Notes: generated by a model not told the origin, from the sequence alone. Positions 33,724-44,930 are shown, numbered from the stretch's first letter. The stretch: 64,000 nt of DNA from Harmonia axyridis (GCF_914767665.1 NC_059501.1:29240501-29304500), one strand, 5' to 3'. Numbers and translations: made by a program.

Positions 33724-34328
33724 AACAGGGTGTTTCATTGGGAAACGGAAATACTTTACAGTTCTGGAGATACCCTATTTATTGGGTCTTACTATCTTCG
33801 TAGCCGAGATACAGGGTGTTTTATGAATTTTGCCCGTTTTTTTTTGAGGCCATATCAAACGAACCACCCAGTATACTTTCAGGTTTCCAAGATCTTAAAA
33901 ACTTCAGTTTTACGTTGAAAGTTTGTGCATTAATACTGTCTGCGCGAAAATTTGAATTACTCATCTCAGTTTAGTATTTAGTGGTGTTTCCGAATATTAA
34001 AACAGATTTTCGAAATTCCGATGTAAAGGGTGTTGTTTCGAGGATTCAAACGATTCATAATTTTTGTTAACCCGGACCTGGATTTTCGAGGCGGTTATTA
34101 CATGATACGTTTGGGCTCTCAATTAAAAACATATTTGACGAATATGAAGAAAATATACCGGATGGTTCGTTAGATATGGCCTCAGAAAGAAACGGGCAAA
34201 ATTCATAAATCACCCTGTATTTCGGCTACGAGGAAAGTAAGACCCAATAAATGGGGTATCTCCAGAACCACCTTGGTGCCACCTATGCACCTGTGAAGTA
34301 TTTCCGTTTCCTAATGAAACACTCTGTA
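33724..34328. mobile_element. Palindromic MITE (605 bp) beside the mariner
   Basis: Long inverted arms: ACAGGGTGTTTCATTGGGAA on the left, and the same with ACAGAGTGTTTCATTAGGAA in reverse complement on the right. They share CTGGAGATACCC, TTTATTGGGTCTTACT and ATGAATTTTGCCCGTTT. The right arm carries about 20 extra bases near 34270. TA dinucleotides flank both ends. An internal second ACAGGGTG word sits about 90 bp in from each end (33813 and 34213), giving nested termini. No coding potential. It lies 6 bp from the mariner right end. Confidence 0.85.
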
Positions 34329-35030
34329 TATAATCGGAAATATGTATTCTTCATCCAGATCCAATACAGTTTCCAGCCTATGCTGCGCCCCTGGCTCTAT
34401 TCAAATGGCGCGGAAAGCCGTCATCTACCTGGTCGGCTCATATGTAATCGACGGTTGGCATTTCATTTGCCCTATGACAGATTCCTCATACTAATTCATT
34501 TTTTAATTAACGGCCCATTCCCTACCGAAGACGGCCGGTCGCTTGTTGATAGCCGACCAAACTCTTTCTGAATGAACTCAGGTGTTCTGTTTTGACGGAT
34601 TTTATGACCGTAAGGATATATGCACTCCCCCGGTATAGTAATGATCCTCGGGCGCATTAATGAGTTTGGGTCAGGGCCAGCGCTACGCTTGGGAATAGTC
34701 CTTTTAGTGATTAGCGAATTAAGTTAAGAACTTCTAATGAACAATGTGAGAAGTTATAGTATATGGAAAGGTCATTTAGTTTCAAAAAGTTAATAAAACA
34801 TACATAAAACCATTTTCACATAATTTGAAGCTATAATGACTAACTCTTTATTTTGTCAATGTAGTCCTAATATTAGGTGTAGTAAAAAGAAATCCATTAT
34901 GTTTTCAATAGATGTGTTCAATTATGTGTATCTAGCGTTTTATGAGTCCGATCGTGTTTCACTAGATGGTGTCAGAAAGATGTTATTTCATACTACAAAA
35001 ACATTTCTGACAGTTTTGTGATTAGCTGAG
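34329..35030. other. Non-coding; 34350-34700 is GC-richer
   Basis: No recognisable protein. The ORF 34251-34571 begins in the MITE arm and runs into unique-looking sequence. The balanced composition suggests non-repeat DNA, but nothing more can be said. Confidence 0.35.
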
Positions 35031-35039
35031 CAAGTTTAG

Positions 35040-36100
35040 TTGGGCCACGCGTCAAAGATGGACACTAGCAGAAATAAAATACGCTATATTTTACAGTTTT
35101 TCTTCGATGAAGTTGTGAATGCAAACCGAGTGTTTCTGGTACTGATACTGCAACAGCCAATCACTCGCAATTTTTGTTTCTTCGATTCCTTTCCGGTGAT
35201 CCGATGTCAAAGATGCACCACGTACTGGAAGGCCAATTGTCTAAAATGTCGATAAAATGGACATTGTCAAGTCCGACCGTCATGTAAGCACTGTTACGAT
35301 TGTCCAAAAGCTGAAGATTGTACAACAAACCATTTGGAACCATTTGCATAAGACTGATCTCAAGAAGAAGATCGATGTATGGGTATCACACAAACCTCAT
35401 GGACCAAATTTCCATCTACGAATCGCTGCTGAATCGCAACAAAATCGACCCATTTTTTGAAGCGGTTGGTGACTGGTGATGAAAAGTAGGTCACTTACGA
35501 CAACGTCCAGCAAAAACGGTCGTGGTCGAAACGCGGTGAACCGGCGGACCAAATTTCCATCTACGAATCGCTGCTGAATCGCAACAAAATCGACCCATTT
35601 TTTGAAGCGGTTGGTGACTACTGATGAAAGGTAGGTCACTTACGACAACTTCCAGCAAAAACGGTCATGGTCGAAACGCGGTGAACCGGTGGACCAAATT
35701 TCCATCTACGAATCGTTGCTGATTCGCAACAAAATCGACCCATTTTTTGAAGCGGTTAGTGACTGGTGATGAAAAGTAGGTCACTTACGACAACGTCAAG
35801 CAAAAACGGTCGTGGTCGAAACGCGGTGAACCGGCGAAAACGGTGGCCGAGCTAGGATTGACGCCCAGGAAGGTTTTGCTGTGAGTTTTGTAAGATTTAG
35901 AGGGAATTATCTACTATGAGCTATTCCCCTACAGCATAACTGTTAACTCGGAACGGTACTGTCAACAATTGGACCGTCTGCGTCTGAAGGAAGTAATCGC
36001 CCAGAAGCGGCTAGCTTTGACCAATAGGAGAGCCACACACATTACTTGAAATAGCATGAGTTCCATATCGAACTACTTGGCTTTCTGCTGTAAATGTTTC
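35040..36100 (+). pseudogene. mariner transposase pseudogene with internal triplication
   Basis: From the MDTSRNKIRYILQFFF start near 35058 the broken frames read NAIIG-less N-terminal helix-turn-helix remnants, then VKSDRHVSTVTIVQKLKIVQ, QTIWNHLHKTDLKKKIDVWV. This is the second helix-turn-helix and the WVPHEL linker, here WVSHK. The block encoding ISIYESLLNRNKIDPF and KRLVTGDEK, a stop, VTYDN, QKRSWSKRGEP (around the first catalytic D) is present three times at 35401-35835. Downstream come ELGLTPRKVLL and EGIIYYELFPY, then LDRLRLKEVIAQKRLALTNR. The second and third catalytic acids are missing, so the element is 3'-truncated near 36050. No terminal repeats were found. Confidence 0.8.
35401..35835 (+). 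repeat. Three tandem 145-bp units inside the mariner
   Basis: Units 35401-35545, 35546-35690 and 35691-35835, each starting GGACCAAATTTCCATCTACG. All three carry the same extra T in the run before GAAGCGG and the same TAG in place of the W codon after GATGAAAAG (AAAGG in unit 2). They differ at only a few positions. Confidence 0.95.
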
Positions 36101-36785
36101 CAAAAATACTAGATTTTACTGATAGCTCTTTTGAAAAATTGATTTCAAAAATGGAAATTACATTTGTGTATGCTATCTGCAGTCCTACAAAGAGTATTGT
36201 GAAGAAAAAAGTCTTTTCGATTATACTCGCAAGACTTGAGCCTTCAGCTCGATCTACCAAATATTTCATCACGTGTGTGCAAAAAGTCGTTCAATTATTT
36301 TCATTTTGAAAATTTGACCTAATCAGATATAGCTTCATTTCCAAGGCAACCATTTTAAATATTTCATTTCGAATTATTGTTCTCTTGGATAAGAAGCTAG
36401 CAACTTCAGTTTCCCCAACTTATTCGCTACAAGAAGAAATTGTCTCAACACACGGTGATGTTTTCAGGTTTAAATTTAGAACTAATTGATTTCGAATTAG
36501 TTATCAACTAATCGTAGATGAATTGGAATTAGGTTATTTTATGAGATGGTATTGTTATGATACATCCTAGTGCAAATATAAAGAGGACGATATTCTTAGT
36601 GTAATAAAAAACCCAATACAGGTTTACTTCAACAACACAGGCTTCAACGAGACATACGTAAATGATAAAAATGGAATTACTTGCATATACCTACATGAGA
36701 TGTAATGAAAGTAATTGAAATTTCCTTTCAGACGATATAACATGTTCCTGTATCTAAATTATAAGGTTTCCTAATTAAAAGCCAG
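36101..36785. other. Non-coding, no feature recognised
   Basis: ORFs at 36042-36309 on both strands are not recognisable. AT-rich. Confidence 0.4.
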
Positions 36786-36793
36786 TTTTAATC

Positions 36794-37414
36794 TAGGGAT
36801 TCAAGGCTTGGCTTGGTTTTCAAGTTACTTGGCTTGAGCTTGACTTAATTTCAAGTCAACTTTTTGAAATTTAGATCACCATAAATCATAACAAAATAAA
36901 AATAATGAAAAAATAAAGTTTCTTAATATTGAGAAACTTCCAGGATTTGTTTGATTCCATAATAATTCAGGATCTAAGACACATGAGGCATCTTATAGAT
37001 TTGTCGCCTAACCTATTGGGGGTTTTTTGTAACTGTAAGAGCAGCTCTGGAATAGAAGCAGAAGATGCTGGCGTTGATAAAAAATCCTTAGTCATTTTGG
37101 AAAGATATTTCTGAAACTACCAGAATCTACCAATAGATTTCATAGAAATGTGAGAAAACTACTGATAGTCACACTGGCCAATGCTTCAGTCTCTCGGCGC
37201 TCGAGGAATCCCCTTATTTAGTCTAAGCGCGCACGATATTGCAGAAATATATGCCGTATCAAGCTCAAGTAATATCAAGTAGCTTGATATCAAGTCAAGC
37301 AATAAATATCTAAAATCAAATCAAGTCAAGCTCGAGAATGTAATTTTTCTTGAGCTTGATTTTCAAGTCAATAGTTGGTTAAAATATCAAGCTACTTGGC
37401 TTGATGAATCCCTA
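36794..37414 (-). mobile_element. hAT MITE with terminal repeats and target-site duplication
   Basis: Left end TAGGGATTCAAGG, right end in reverse complement TAGGGATTCATCAAGCC. Flanks TTTTAATC (36786-36793) and TTTTCATC (37415-37422) match at 7 of 8 positions, as expected for the 8-bp duplication of hAT elements. Both subterminal regions (about 100 bp each) are packed with CTTGA/TCAAG words, plausible transposase binding sites. On the minus strand the interior carries the degenerate dimerisation-domain remnant (NRLGDKSIRCLMCLRS). It is non-autonomous; relatives lie at 10318 and 29187. Confidence 0.85.
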
Positions 37415-37422
37415 TTTTCATC

Positions 37423-38150
37423 TCGCAATGCCAATATTGTGATACGTTTGTTTTAGATATCCATCAAATGTCATGTAACTTTTGAATTAGGGGTAATTTA
37501 ACTATCGATAGTCCATTGGATTCTCTATTGGTAGTCCCATTGAATTGGTGGGACTTGGATTCTTGTGCACTGCCATCTAGCTTATCAATCAATAATTGAA
37601 TCCAATTCACGTTTACGCCCTTGTAAAGAAACCTGAATATTTTTCCAATTTTCCATTTATGCGAACACGATCAGCGTACTACGCCACTGGAAGCGAGAAA
37701 TGATAAGTTGGCGTTGGTGGAATAGAATTGGACTGACTCCATGAAGTGCGGTCAGATGGATTCACAATCAAGCGCGTTAAATTAAGTTCTATGAGAAATT
37801 TTAATGACCATTCATCCTTTTTCTATGTGTTTTTAATTTAAATGTCTGTCGGACATAACTAATTTTTAATGAAAACAATCGGGTCGTTTTGATAAATTCT
37901 TCGTGAATGATTTCACGGTGTATAATCGAGAACGAAACCCCGAAAATCTATGGGTTTCGAGAAGTTGTCCCTTCTCGAGATTTGTGAGGGCTATTTATCA
38001 ATAATTCACTCATCGCAATCCCATAAAAAGATAATGATAAACCTCAATTCTAGAGATTTTGTAGAACAACTGTTGAATCAGAACAGCGTGGCTTTATCAA
38101 GGCTGCATTTTAACTTCTGAATACAATAATAGTAGGAGGTCCTAAATAAG
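37423..38150. other. Non-coding, no feature recognised
   Basis: No ORF or repeat that I can support. Confidence 0.4.
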
Positions 38151-38153
38151 AGC

Positions 38154-38816
38154 GAACACCATCACGTGGCTGCTCAGTTAAAAAAGAAATTAGAGATATT
38201 TCTTCTTACATATCACCGATTTTTATAGGGTTTTCATATATTTTTCTTGAACAAGAATCTGCATGGAAGAAGGTAAATATTTTTAAATGTTGATAACTTT
38301 ACGTTACGATATGTACTTTGTACAAAGCGCAGATATATTTTTGAAATATTCGTGAAAAAAACTACCAAAAATCATTACAAAATAGGTAAAACTATAATTT
38401 CGTGAAAGTCGACATACAATGCTGCTCTCCGCTTGTTCGTTTCGAAAAAAGAAAGCAGAAGGGAACACCAACATGTGACTATTCAGTTCAAAACGAAATT
38501 AGGGATATTTCTTCATACAAATCACTGATTTTTTGAAGTTTTCACATAATTTCCTTAATCACTGCACCAACAATCTTCATTGTAGAAAGAAAATGTTTTG
38601 AAATTGCGAATAAAAAAAATTTGGTTAATTTTCGGTTTTTCGCAAGAAAAATGATGATATGTACTTACTTGGTACAAAACACTGATATATTTTTGGAATA
38701 TTCGTTATAAAAACCTACCAAAAATCATTGCAAAAGAGGTAAAACTATAATATCGTGAAAAAATGTTCGACCGTCGTACAGTGCTGCCCTCAACTTATTT
38801 GCTTCGAAAAGAGATG
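38154..38816. repeat. Tandem duplication, units of about 309 and 350 bp
   Basis: Unit starts at 38154 and 38463 (GAACACC, then ACGTG or ATGTG, then CAGTT). Shared order: GATATTTCTTC, ACAAATCAC/ACATATCAC, CTGATATATTTTTG-type word, CTACCAAAAATCATT and GGTAAAACTATAAT. Diverged by substitutions and an insertion near 38600. The units are non-coding, possibly part of an old satellite-like repeat. Confidence 0.8.
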
Positions 38817-41185
38817 AAGTGAATGTAAAACTACATACACCGTACAAAGTTGTAGGAGCACAATAGGGTAAATCAATGAGTACCAAAGTTTGACTGATAC
38901 TCGAAAAGCCACGTGGTGGAATCCCTCTTAACAGGAAATTTTGTGCGAAGCTCAGAATGGTTATTTTATATACACGCAGAATTAACTTGTTTGAATCTAC
39001 CGTCACTGTTGTAATCCAAATTTTTTCAATATTCTTCTAGATGTTTCTGTGATTCTAATGATCAGCGTACGCAGCTTGAAATTGTCAATTCATATCAGCA
39101 TCTCACTCCGTCGTAGTCAGGTAAATATTGAATAAATTCTTGTTCAATATTTTTTTGAATAATCTAAGATTCGGGTTACGCGATTGACACAAAATTTTGC
39201 ACGAGGTTTGAAAATGAAAATTTCGAAAATTTCGAAACGTCGTATTTACAGAACTCCTTATTGGAGTATAACAAACTTAGCCGCTATATTGTAGATCCGA
39301 ATCTACTCTGAAAATTTCATGTTTCTAGGACTTTTTGGTAGAGAGTTATCGTGTCTACGGAGCCGGACCACAGAATTGAATTAGACCACGAATTCGCCAT
39401 CAGTGAGTCGAACCTTATTGATCCGGCTCAAAATTCAGAAAATACAGACATCCTGACGAAAGAATATAGGACTCTGTTCGGGAGCCCTCAAAAAGTATAT
39501 TAAGCCACAGAAATAAATACAAATATTCCAGATTTTTTACACTCATCAGCATATATCCTTTGATCTCCGAAAACAAACAAGTATTCAGTCGTGACATTCG
39601 CGAAATGAATTCTTCCTTTGCTGAAAATCGAGAATCACATCCTGGTTTCTGGGAAAGGCAATCTGGATTTTCAACATCATTCCCACGCACCATTCACAAA
39701 GTATAATAATCATCAACAAATGCATTCCGCTATCTTCTTTGATGTCGATAATGGAGCTGTGCTGCTAAAATCGAGCGGAGGCTTTTGGTAGCAGGAAAAA
39801 TAAACGGCTGCTTCATGGAAAAGTTAATATGGGAGAGCGTCGTCAGTCACAGTGACATAGTGTGTTGCTGGTCTCTTTGAAGTGCCAGGGATAAAGGCCT
39901 GTTTACACAGGACGCGTGTCGTTGCGGCCTATATCGAAAACCGCGAGATAGAGGGGAGGTTCAGGAACCCAACCCTCAGCTATCAGTTCTTTGATGATAT
40001 CTACGAGTTGGGAGGAACTGAAATGATTCTGTGGAAGAGAAGATGATATACTTATCATAGGTATTCAGATGGTGTCATAAGTCAAAAGTCGAAATCATTG
40101 TATCAAATAAGGTGTTGTTTCATAAGGTACCTAAACCTATATTCTTTCGAGAAAGTGCATTACAAATTGTTGATTTCAAACAATGAAGCATGTATCTATG
40201 AATCTCAGTATTAGCAGAGGCAATGTGAACGAGGCATCTTACATTTCAACATATAATACAAGAGAGCAGATAACAACCCTAGCATAAACTATGTTTCCCC
40301 GTATAGGTGTAGCGATTGGTTTATGTATTTGTTTACAGAATAAGCTGACATATTTATATTGAAGGGCTTCTTCTTCATCCAAACAGAATCCTTTAATCCT
40401 TCCTCTTCATCAGAAGTTGACAACGCATTTATCGTAGTTAAATCTGAGAACAAGAGAGAAAAGAACCAGAAAGGGGTAATAAATGTTATAGTTTCCATTA
40501 CATAAATGATGACATTTGAAATCACCACAATAAATTGAAGAATAAGAAAGAATCATATCGAAATTTATAGGCCAAAGATTATAAGAGGGTTTGATTATGA
40601 GAATAATACAAAATTTCGAAGTAATAAAAATACTCCGTTAACTAACTAATGATTTTTCAACATAACAAGTCACACCACAAAAAAAACTCAATAGACAATC
40701 TATCAATACATAACTGCTAAAAATCCTCTGTCACAGAGTTATTCTTTAGTTGCATTGCAGGTTTCTTGAAGAACAATCACCACCGCGTCACTGTCTATGG
40801 ACAAAGTCGACAAAATAAACCACTCCTGTCCTTGGAAATCCCTTCAATATTCAAGTAAATAATACCAAATCTGCTCCAAAATCGAGAGGGTTTTTACAAC
40901 CAAGACCGATTCTCCAAGTGATGATTTTTCGAATCCTCAGGTGTACCAGGATCGCTACAGTGAACAAAAAAAATGTATCGTATAGAAGAAGGGAAACTGT
41001 TTATTTGAATCAAATAAAAACACTTTTCGTTCACATAACACATAGGCGAAACTTTAACATTGTCATAAAACCTCTAAGACACTACCTAAGTTGTAAAAAA
41101 ACAATTCTCCATTTTATCCATGCATATGGGTGAAAGGCAAAATGCACATTGGGTGGAATAGATAACTTGTTTCTCCTGCTTCATA
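38817..41185. other. Non-coding, no gene recognised
   Basis: 39130-39340 has GCACGAGGTTTG and similar words related to the degenerate repeat near 13.3 kb. 39840-40000 is GC-richer, with GGCCTGTTTACACAGG at 39896, an imperfect palindrome. ORFs at 38725-39006, 39415-39693 and 40289-40528 (minus) are unrecognised. Confidence 0.35.
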
Positions 41186-41265
41186 CTGCATGAATTGCGC
41201 CCAGGAGTGTCTCAAAATGAACCTCAAGGGGGCTCATATCTACATCACCACAGACAGCCAAACCA

Positions 41266-41507
41266 CTCTTTCATTTCCTTCAACCCCACAGTGCCCTGGT
41301 ACCCATAGTAGAGTCACCTTATTTCCTCTGGCCAGTTGCTTCATGGTGTTACGGCACTCCCAAGTCAGCAAAGACACCTGACAACACGATTCCAGGGATC
41401 TCAGCTGACTTGGGAGTGCCGTAACACCATGAAGCAACTGGCCAGAGGAAATAAGGTGACTCTACTATGGGTACCAGGGCACTGTGGGGTTGAAGGAAAT
41501 GAAAGAG
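41266..41507. repeat. Perfect 104-bp inverted repeat with 34-bp spacer
   Basis: 41266-41369 and 41404-41507 are exact reverse complements by eye. The right arm carries the native RNase H coding sequence; the left arm is the extra inverted copy. The spacer 41370-41403 includes CACCTGACAACACG. Confidence 0.95.
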
Positions 41508-42073
41508 CGGATGATCTTGCAAAAAGTGCATCAAGGTTAAGACCTGCTGGAGCTGAGCCTTTCTGTGGGATAGGAAAAGACCAATATAAAGCTGCGGTCC
41601 AGCTATGGGAGTTGAACAGTAGGACAATCCACTGGACTAACACTCCTAGACTTGTTCAGGCAAAGAAATTCGTGAAGATTTCACCTACCTACGCCAAAAA
41701 GCTCCTGAAGCTGACGCGAGCCGAGATTCGGGTGATGGTGAGACTGCTGACGGGGCACTGTCGGTACAAACATCATTTGTACCGTATGGGAAAGTCAGCA
41801 GACGAGATTTGCAGGCTCTGTGGATCGGAAGCAGAAACAGCCGAACACTAGATATGCAAGTGTCCGGAGTTGGCTGGCCTAAGAACCATTCACATGGGTA
41901 AGCCGGTCCTGGATACCAGAGAGGTAACGGCCAAGGCCCCCAAGGAGGTTGTCAATTTTATTAACGTCGTTGACGACCTCCCTGGGTTTCTATGTATGAG
42001 TAGGGTAGTGAACAAAAGATCTGCATGGTCGCGGTTCCCGGAAGGCTTACCGAACCAAAACGATCCCAGTTCA

Positions 42074-42089
42074 AATAATAATAATAATA
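42074..42089 (+). repeat. (AAT)n LINE tail
   Basis: Five AAT units directly after the LINE coding frame. The position marks the 3' end of the element. Confidence 0.85.
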
Positions 42090-42092
42090 CCG

Positions 42093-42610
42093 CATGAATT
42101 CGTATTTTGAACATCATCGTGGAGCCAAAGTTGGTAAAACGTTTTTAGTGAAACGGTATAGTTCATCGCATCTTACACAACAGCAATCTTCATCATCCAC
42201 ATTGTAATCATCGTCTTCCAAATGGAATTCCTGTGATGAGTCAGATTCGGTATCTTATCGGTATGGTAGACTTTGCCCGTTTCCATGGATGACTCCAGTT
42301 TAATTTCAAGAGGGGTATCACTATTTTACCTCAATATGCTGTTTTAGAAATGCAGAGAAGAGAAAAACAGATTTGTTTGTCTACTTTGTCGTCTCTGAAA
42401 AGGCTTTTGACAGTCAGACACCATACTGAGAAAATTTTTAAAACAAGAGAGATATACAGATTAGAAAAACCTGGAGACAAAGCGAATTTTCATAGTTGGC
42501 AAGGATGGAAAGGAGGACTTCGGTATCAGTAGGGGAAACGTCAGGGCTATATACTGTCGCTTCTTTTATTCAACCTTTACTCTGATCAGATCTTCAAAAT
42601 AACTTTGGAG
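42093..42610. other. Non-coding, no feature recognised
   Basis: A 60-codon plus ORF (42350-42532) is not recognisable. Confidence 0.4.
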
Positions 42611-42611
42611 G

Positions 42612-43610
42612 ACTACTACTGACAGGCAGGGTAAGCGGTCGCCTAGAGCGCTAAAATTCAAGGACGGCATTTCAAGCTTAATCAAAAAAATCACATGTGT
42701 AAGAATCCAAAGTACCGAATGAGATTTGATTCGGACAGCAACTACAGGAGGGAATACCGAAAAATTTAATTAAAGTACTGCATTTCGCATTATACTCATA
42801 AATATCCAGATGTCGCGTAATCCTCTTATGAGGGGACAATAACTAACTAAATAATTATATTTACAAGTTATTGTAAATAGAACCATGGTTTATTAACAAT
42901 AACTCGTAAATAGAACTATGGTTCTACTTACGAGTTATTGACGCTAAAAAAACACATACACTCATTCGGCGTTCGCTTTGCTAAACGTTATCGAATTTTA
43001 TTGCCACTTGGGGCGGTTTCTGGATTTCTATTTTTAAATTTTCCGATGAAAATGTCGATTCCTCAGAATGGAATGCAAAATATAGAAGAAACGATTCCAT
43101 TTCATCATTTCCAACTTATCATTCTTAAGAAATGTAAGAAATTTTTTTATTCCATTATATTATAATAAAATGTTAATTTTTTACATTAAATCAACTAGTT
43201 GATGGGCGTGGGAGCATTCGAATTTAAAATAATGGTTCATCCGATTGTTTACTCTATAATCTTGAAGAAAAAAAAAGCAGAATGTCCAAGCTATTATAAA
43301 ATCGAAACTGACTAGAATATCCTAAAATCAACGGGCCCGCTCTAGAGGGGGCAAATAATGGAGGGCGGCTTCATCTACTTTCTCCAGAAATTATTATTAT
43401 TTTTTTCAATTCAACGAATTTCACAGTTTATTTTTCAAATCAAATTAACTAGTGTTGGGCCATAGGTGCATTCGAATTTAAAATAATGATTCATCCGATT
43501 ATTCTACTCAATAATCGCAAAAAAAAAGCTAAAAAACAAAATAACAAAAAAGTTTTTATAAAGTTGAAACTTAGCAGAAGAACCTGAAACCACAGGGCCC
43601 GCTAACAGGG
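42612..43610 (+). repeat. Interspersed repeat, copy 2 of the 19.7/42.6-kb family
   Basis: Same order as 19668-20620, with a CAGGGTAAGCGGTCGCCTAG left edge. The tail unit is duplicated in direct orientation (43195-43375 and 43435-43610), each with GTTGGG, GCATTCGAATTTAAAATAATG and CAGGGCCCGCT. It contains an extra hairpin at 42893-42940. Confidence 0.6.
42893..42940. repeat. Hairpin
   Basis: CAATAACTCGTAAATAGAAC pairs with GTTCTACTTACGAGTTATTG around ATGG. A partial third arm (TTATTGTAAATAGAACCATG) lies just upstream. Confidence 0.8.
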
Positions 43611-43632
43611 ATAAGACAAATAATCATGTAAT

Positions 43633-43914
43633 GTGGACATCACTATTATCATTGGAAGTGAGGAACATTCTGTTACAATTACAGACGTTTTGTTCATTCC
43701 TGAATTGAAAACCAACTTGATATCCAATAAGAATCTGTGGAGGGAAATCCAATCATTGGGCATCTCAAATAAATCTCATGTTGATGTTAATCAGAAATTA
43801 AAGGACCCCGATGAAGTTTCTAGCCGTACTACTGACAACTCTCCTATTGATTTTTACAAGAACAATCCTATATGCTCGGATAAGTTTTCTTTTAGGAATG
43901 TAGATAATAATTAA
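43633..43914 (+). pseudogene. Chimeric ORF: copia-type piece fused to LINE linker
   Basis: Residues about 1-31 (ITIIIGSEEHSVTITDVLFI, PELKTNLIS) resemble the Ty1/copia polyprotein region before the integrase, where TLxDVLYVPxLKxNLISVxxL is conserved. Residues about 32-93 (NLWREIQSLGISNKSH, LKDPDEVSSR, IDFYKNN, FSFRNVD) resemble the linker between endonuclease and reverse transcriptase in many LINEs. The LINE part appears to continue at 49109, across the minus-strand LINE. The two halves are in one frame. Similarity is by eye and moderate. Confidence 0.5.
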
Positions 43915-44228
43915 AATTAATAATTAAAATGTTTATTTGACCCACATACAAAACTTTCTTACAATCTATATAACATTATGTACTAATTAAACTAACAAGA
44001 GTTCCATTAACCCTCAAAATGTCAAAAAAAAACATTAGAAAAAAATATATATCTTTCCCGAAGGCACATCCATTGGCAAGCCACTGGATCTGCCTTGTGT
44101 GGGAAATTATTATTTCATTTACTCAAAAACAAAAGGACACTCAAAGAGAAGCAAATCCCGATTATATATAAAAAGAAAATACATCTCATCTTGAAAGGAA
44201 AGAAAAACTGAGCGAGCAGGTACATTAT

Positions 44229-44930
44229 CTAAACATGAACAAATGAATTTTTTATACAGAGCATTTCTTCGACCTCTCTTGCTGACATCATTTTCAACCA
44301 ATTTTTGATTTTCCTCTTGAATTCATTAAGAGTTGCAGAATTTTTTATTGTTGTTGGAACCTTATTGTAAATAAAGGGGGCTAGGTACGTATGTGACCTC
44401 TGACCTATCGTTTTTATTGTTCGAGGAAAAATAATCCAATTTCCTCTATTTCTGGTACTATATTGATGATCATTGAAGCTTACTGTCATCAAGTTCTTTC
44501 TCTGGTGAATTGTCAGAGTCAAGAAAAATAGTTTTCGCAGGTCCATAATTCCACTCTCGGCGAATAAGCGTTCAGTCGAAAACAAAAAAGGTTTCCGAAA
44601 AATTATCTTGATCAACCATTTTTGTGTCACTTCTAGTTTTTTCAAGTGAGCTTTTACAACAGCACCCCATCCCAATATTCCATAAAGCAGATGAGGCTGG
44701 ACCAGAACAATGTAGAGCCTCCTCAGCAGCTCTAAATCGCAAAATTCTCTTAAATTCTTGAACTTCGGGACAAGCATGCGCAACTTATTCACCAGATGGT
44801 CAACCTGATTATTCCATCTAAGATGAGCATCCCAAACAAACACCCAAATATTTGAATTTATACACTGCATTGATCCCACGTGAACAGCCGCATTCTCTAA
44901 ATGATAATGTTTGGAAATTGGGCATTTCAA
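44229..44930 (-). pseudogene. LINE ORF2: reverse transcriptase thumb/C-terminus
   Basis: 233 codons of the domain after the catalytic FADD. It reads HLRWNNQVDHLVNKLRMLVP, LRRLYIVLVQPHLLYGILGW, LEVTQKWLIKIIFRKP, SHTYLAPFIYNKVP and ends at NSFVHV. The HLxWxxHxxxLxxKL...xYxxLVxPHLxYGIxxWG...LxxxQKxxIKxI pattern is typical of CR1/L2-type elements. It is shifted relative to the upstream RT frame (44968-45867) by a break of about 40 bp near 44930-44968. One step in the inactivation of ORF2. Confidence 0.85.

Larger units (their letters stand above)
41190..42092 (+). pseudogene. LINE with RNase H domain (Jockey/R1/I-like), 5'-truncated
   Basis: The frame reads MNCAQECLKMNLKGAHIYIT, TDSQTTL (RNase H strand with a catalytic D in TDS). 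An inverted segment follows, then ECRNTMKQLARGNKVTLLWV, PGHCGVEGNERADDLAKSAS (WVPGHxGxxGNExAD, catalytic RNase H motif), and at the C-terminus RVMVRLLTGHCRYKHHLYRM and ICRLCGSEAETAEH (zinc-type motif). An in-frame TAG at 41849-41851 is followed in the same frame by ICKCPELAGLRTIHMGKPVL and more. The sequence ends at an (AAT)n tail. The reverse transcriptase and endonuclease are missing. Confidence 0.85.

Noticed and set aside
34251..34571. 106-codon plus ORF
   Set aside because: Begins in a MITE arm and runs into unrelated sequence; a chance frame.
35397..35639. Antisense ORF over the 145-bp units
   Set aside because: Repeats itself with the unit and lies opposite the mariner coding strand.
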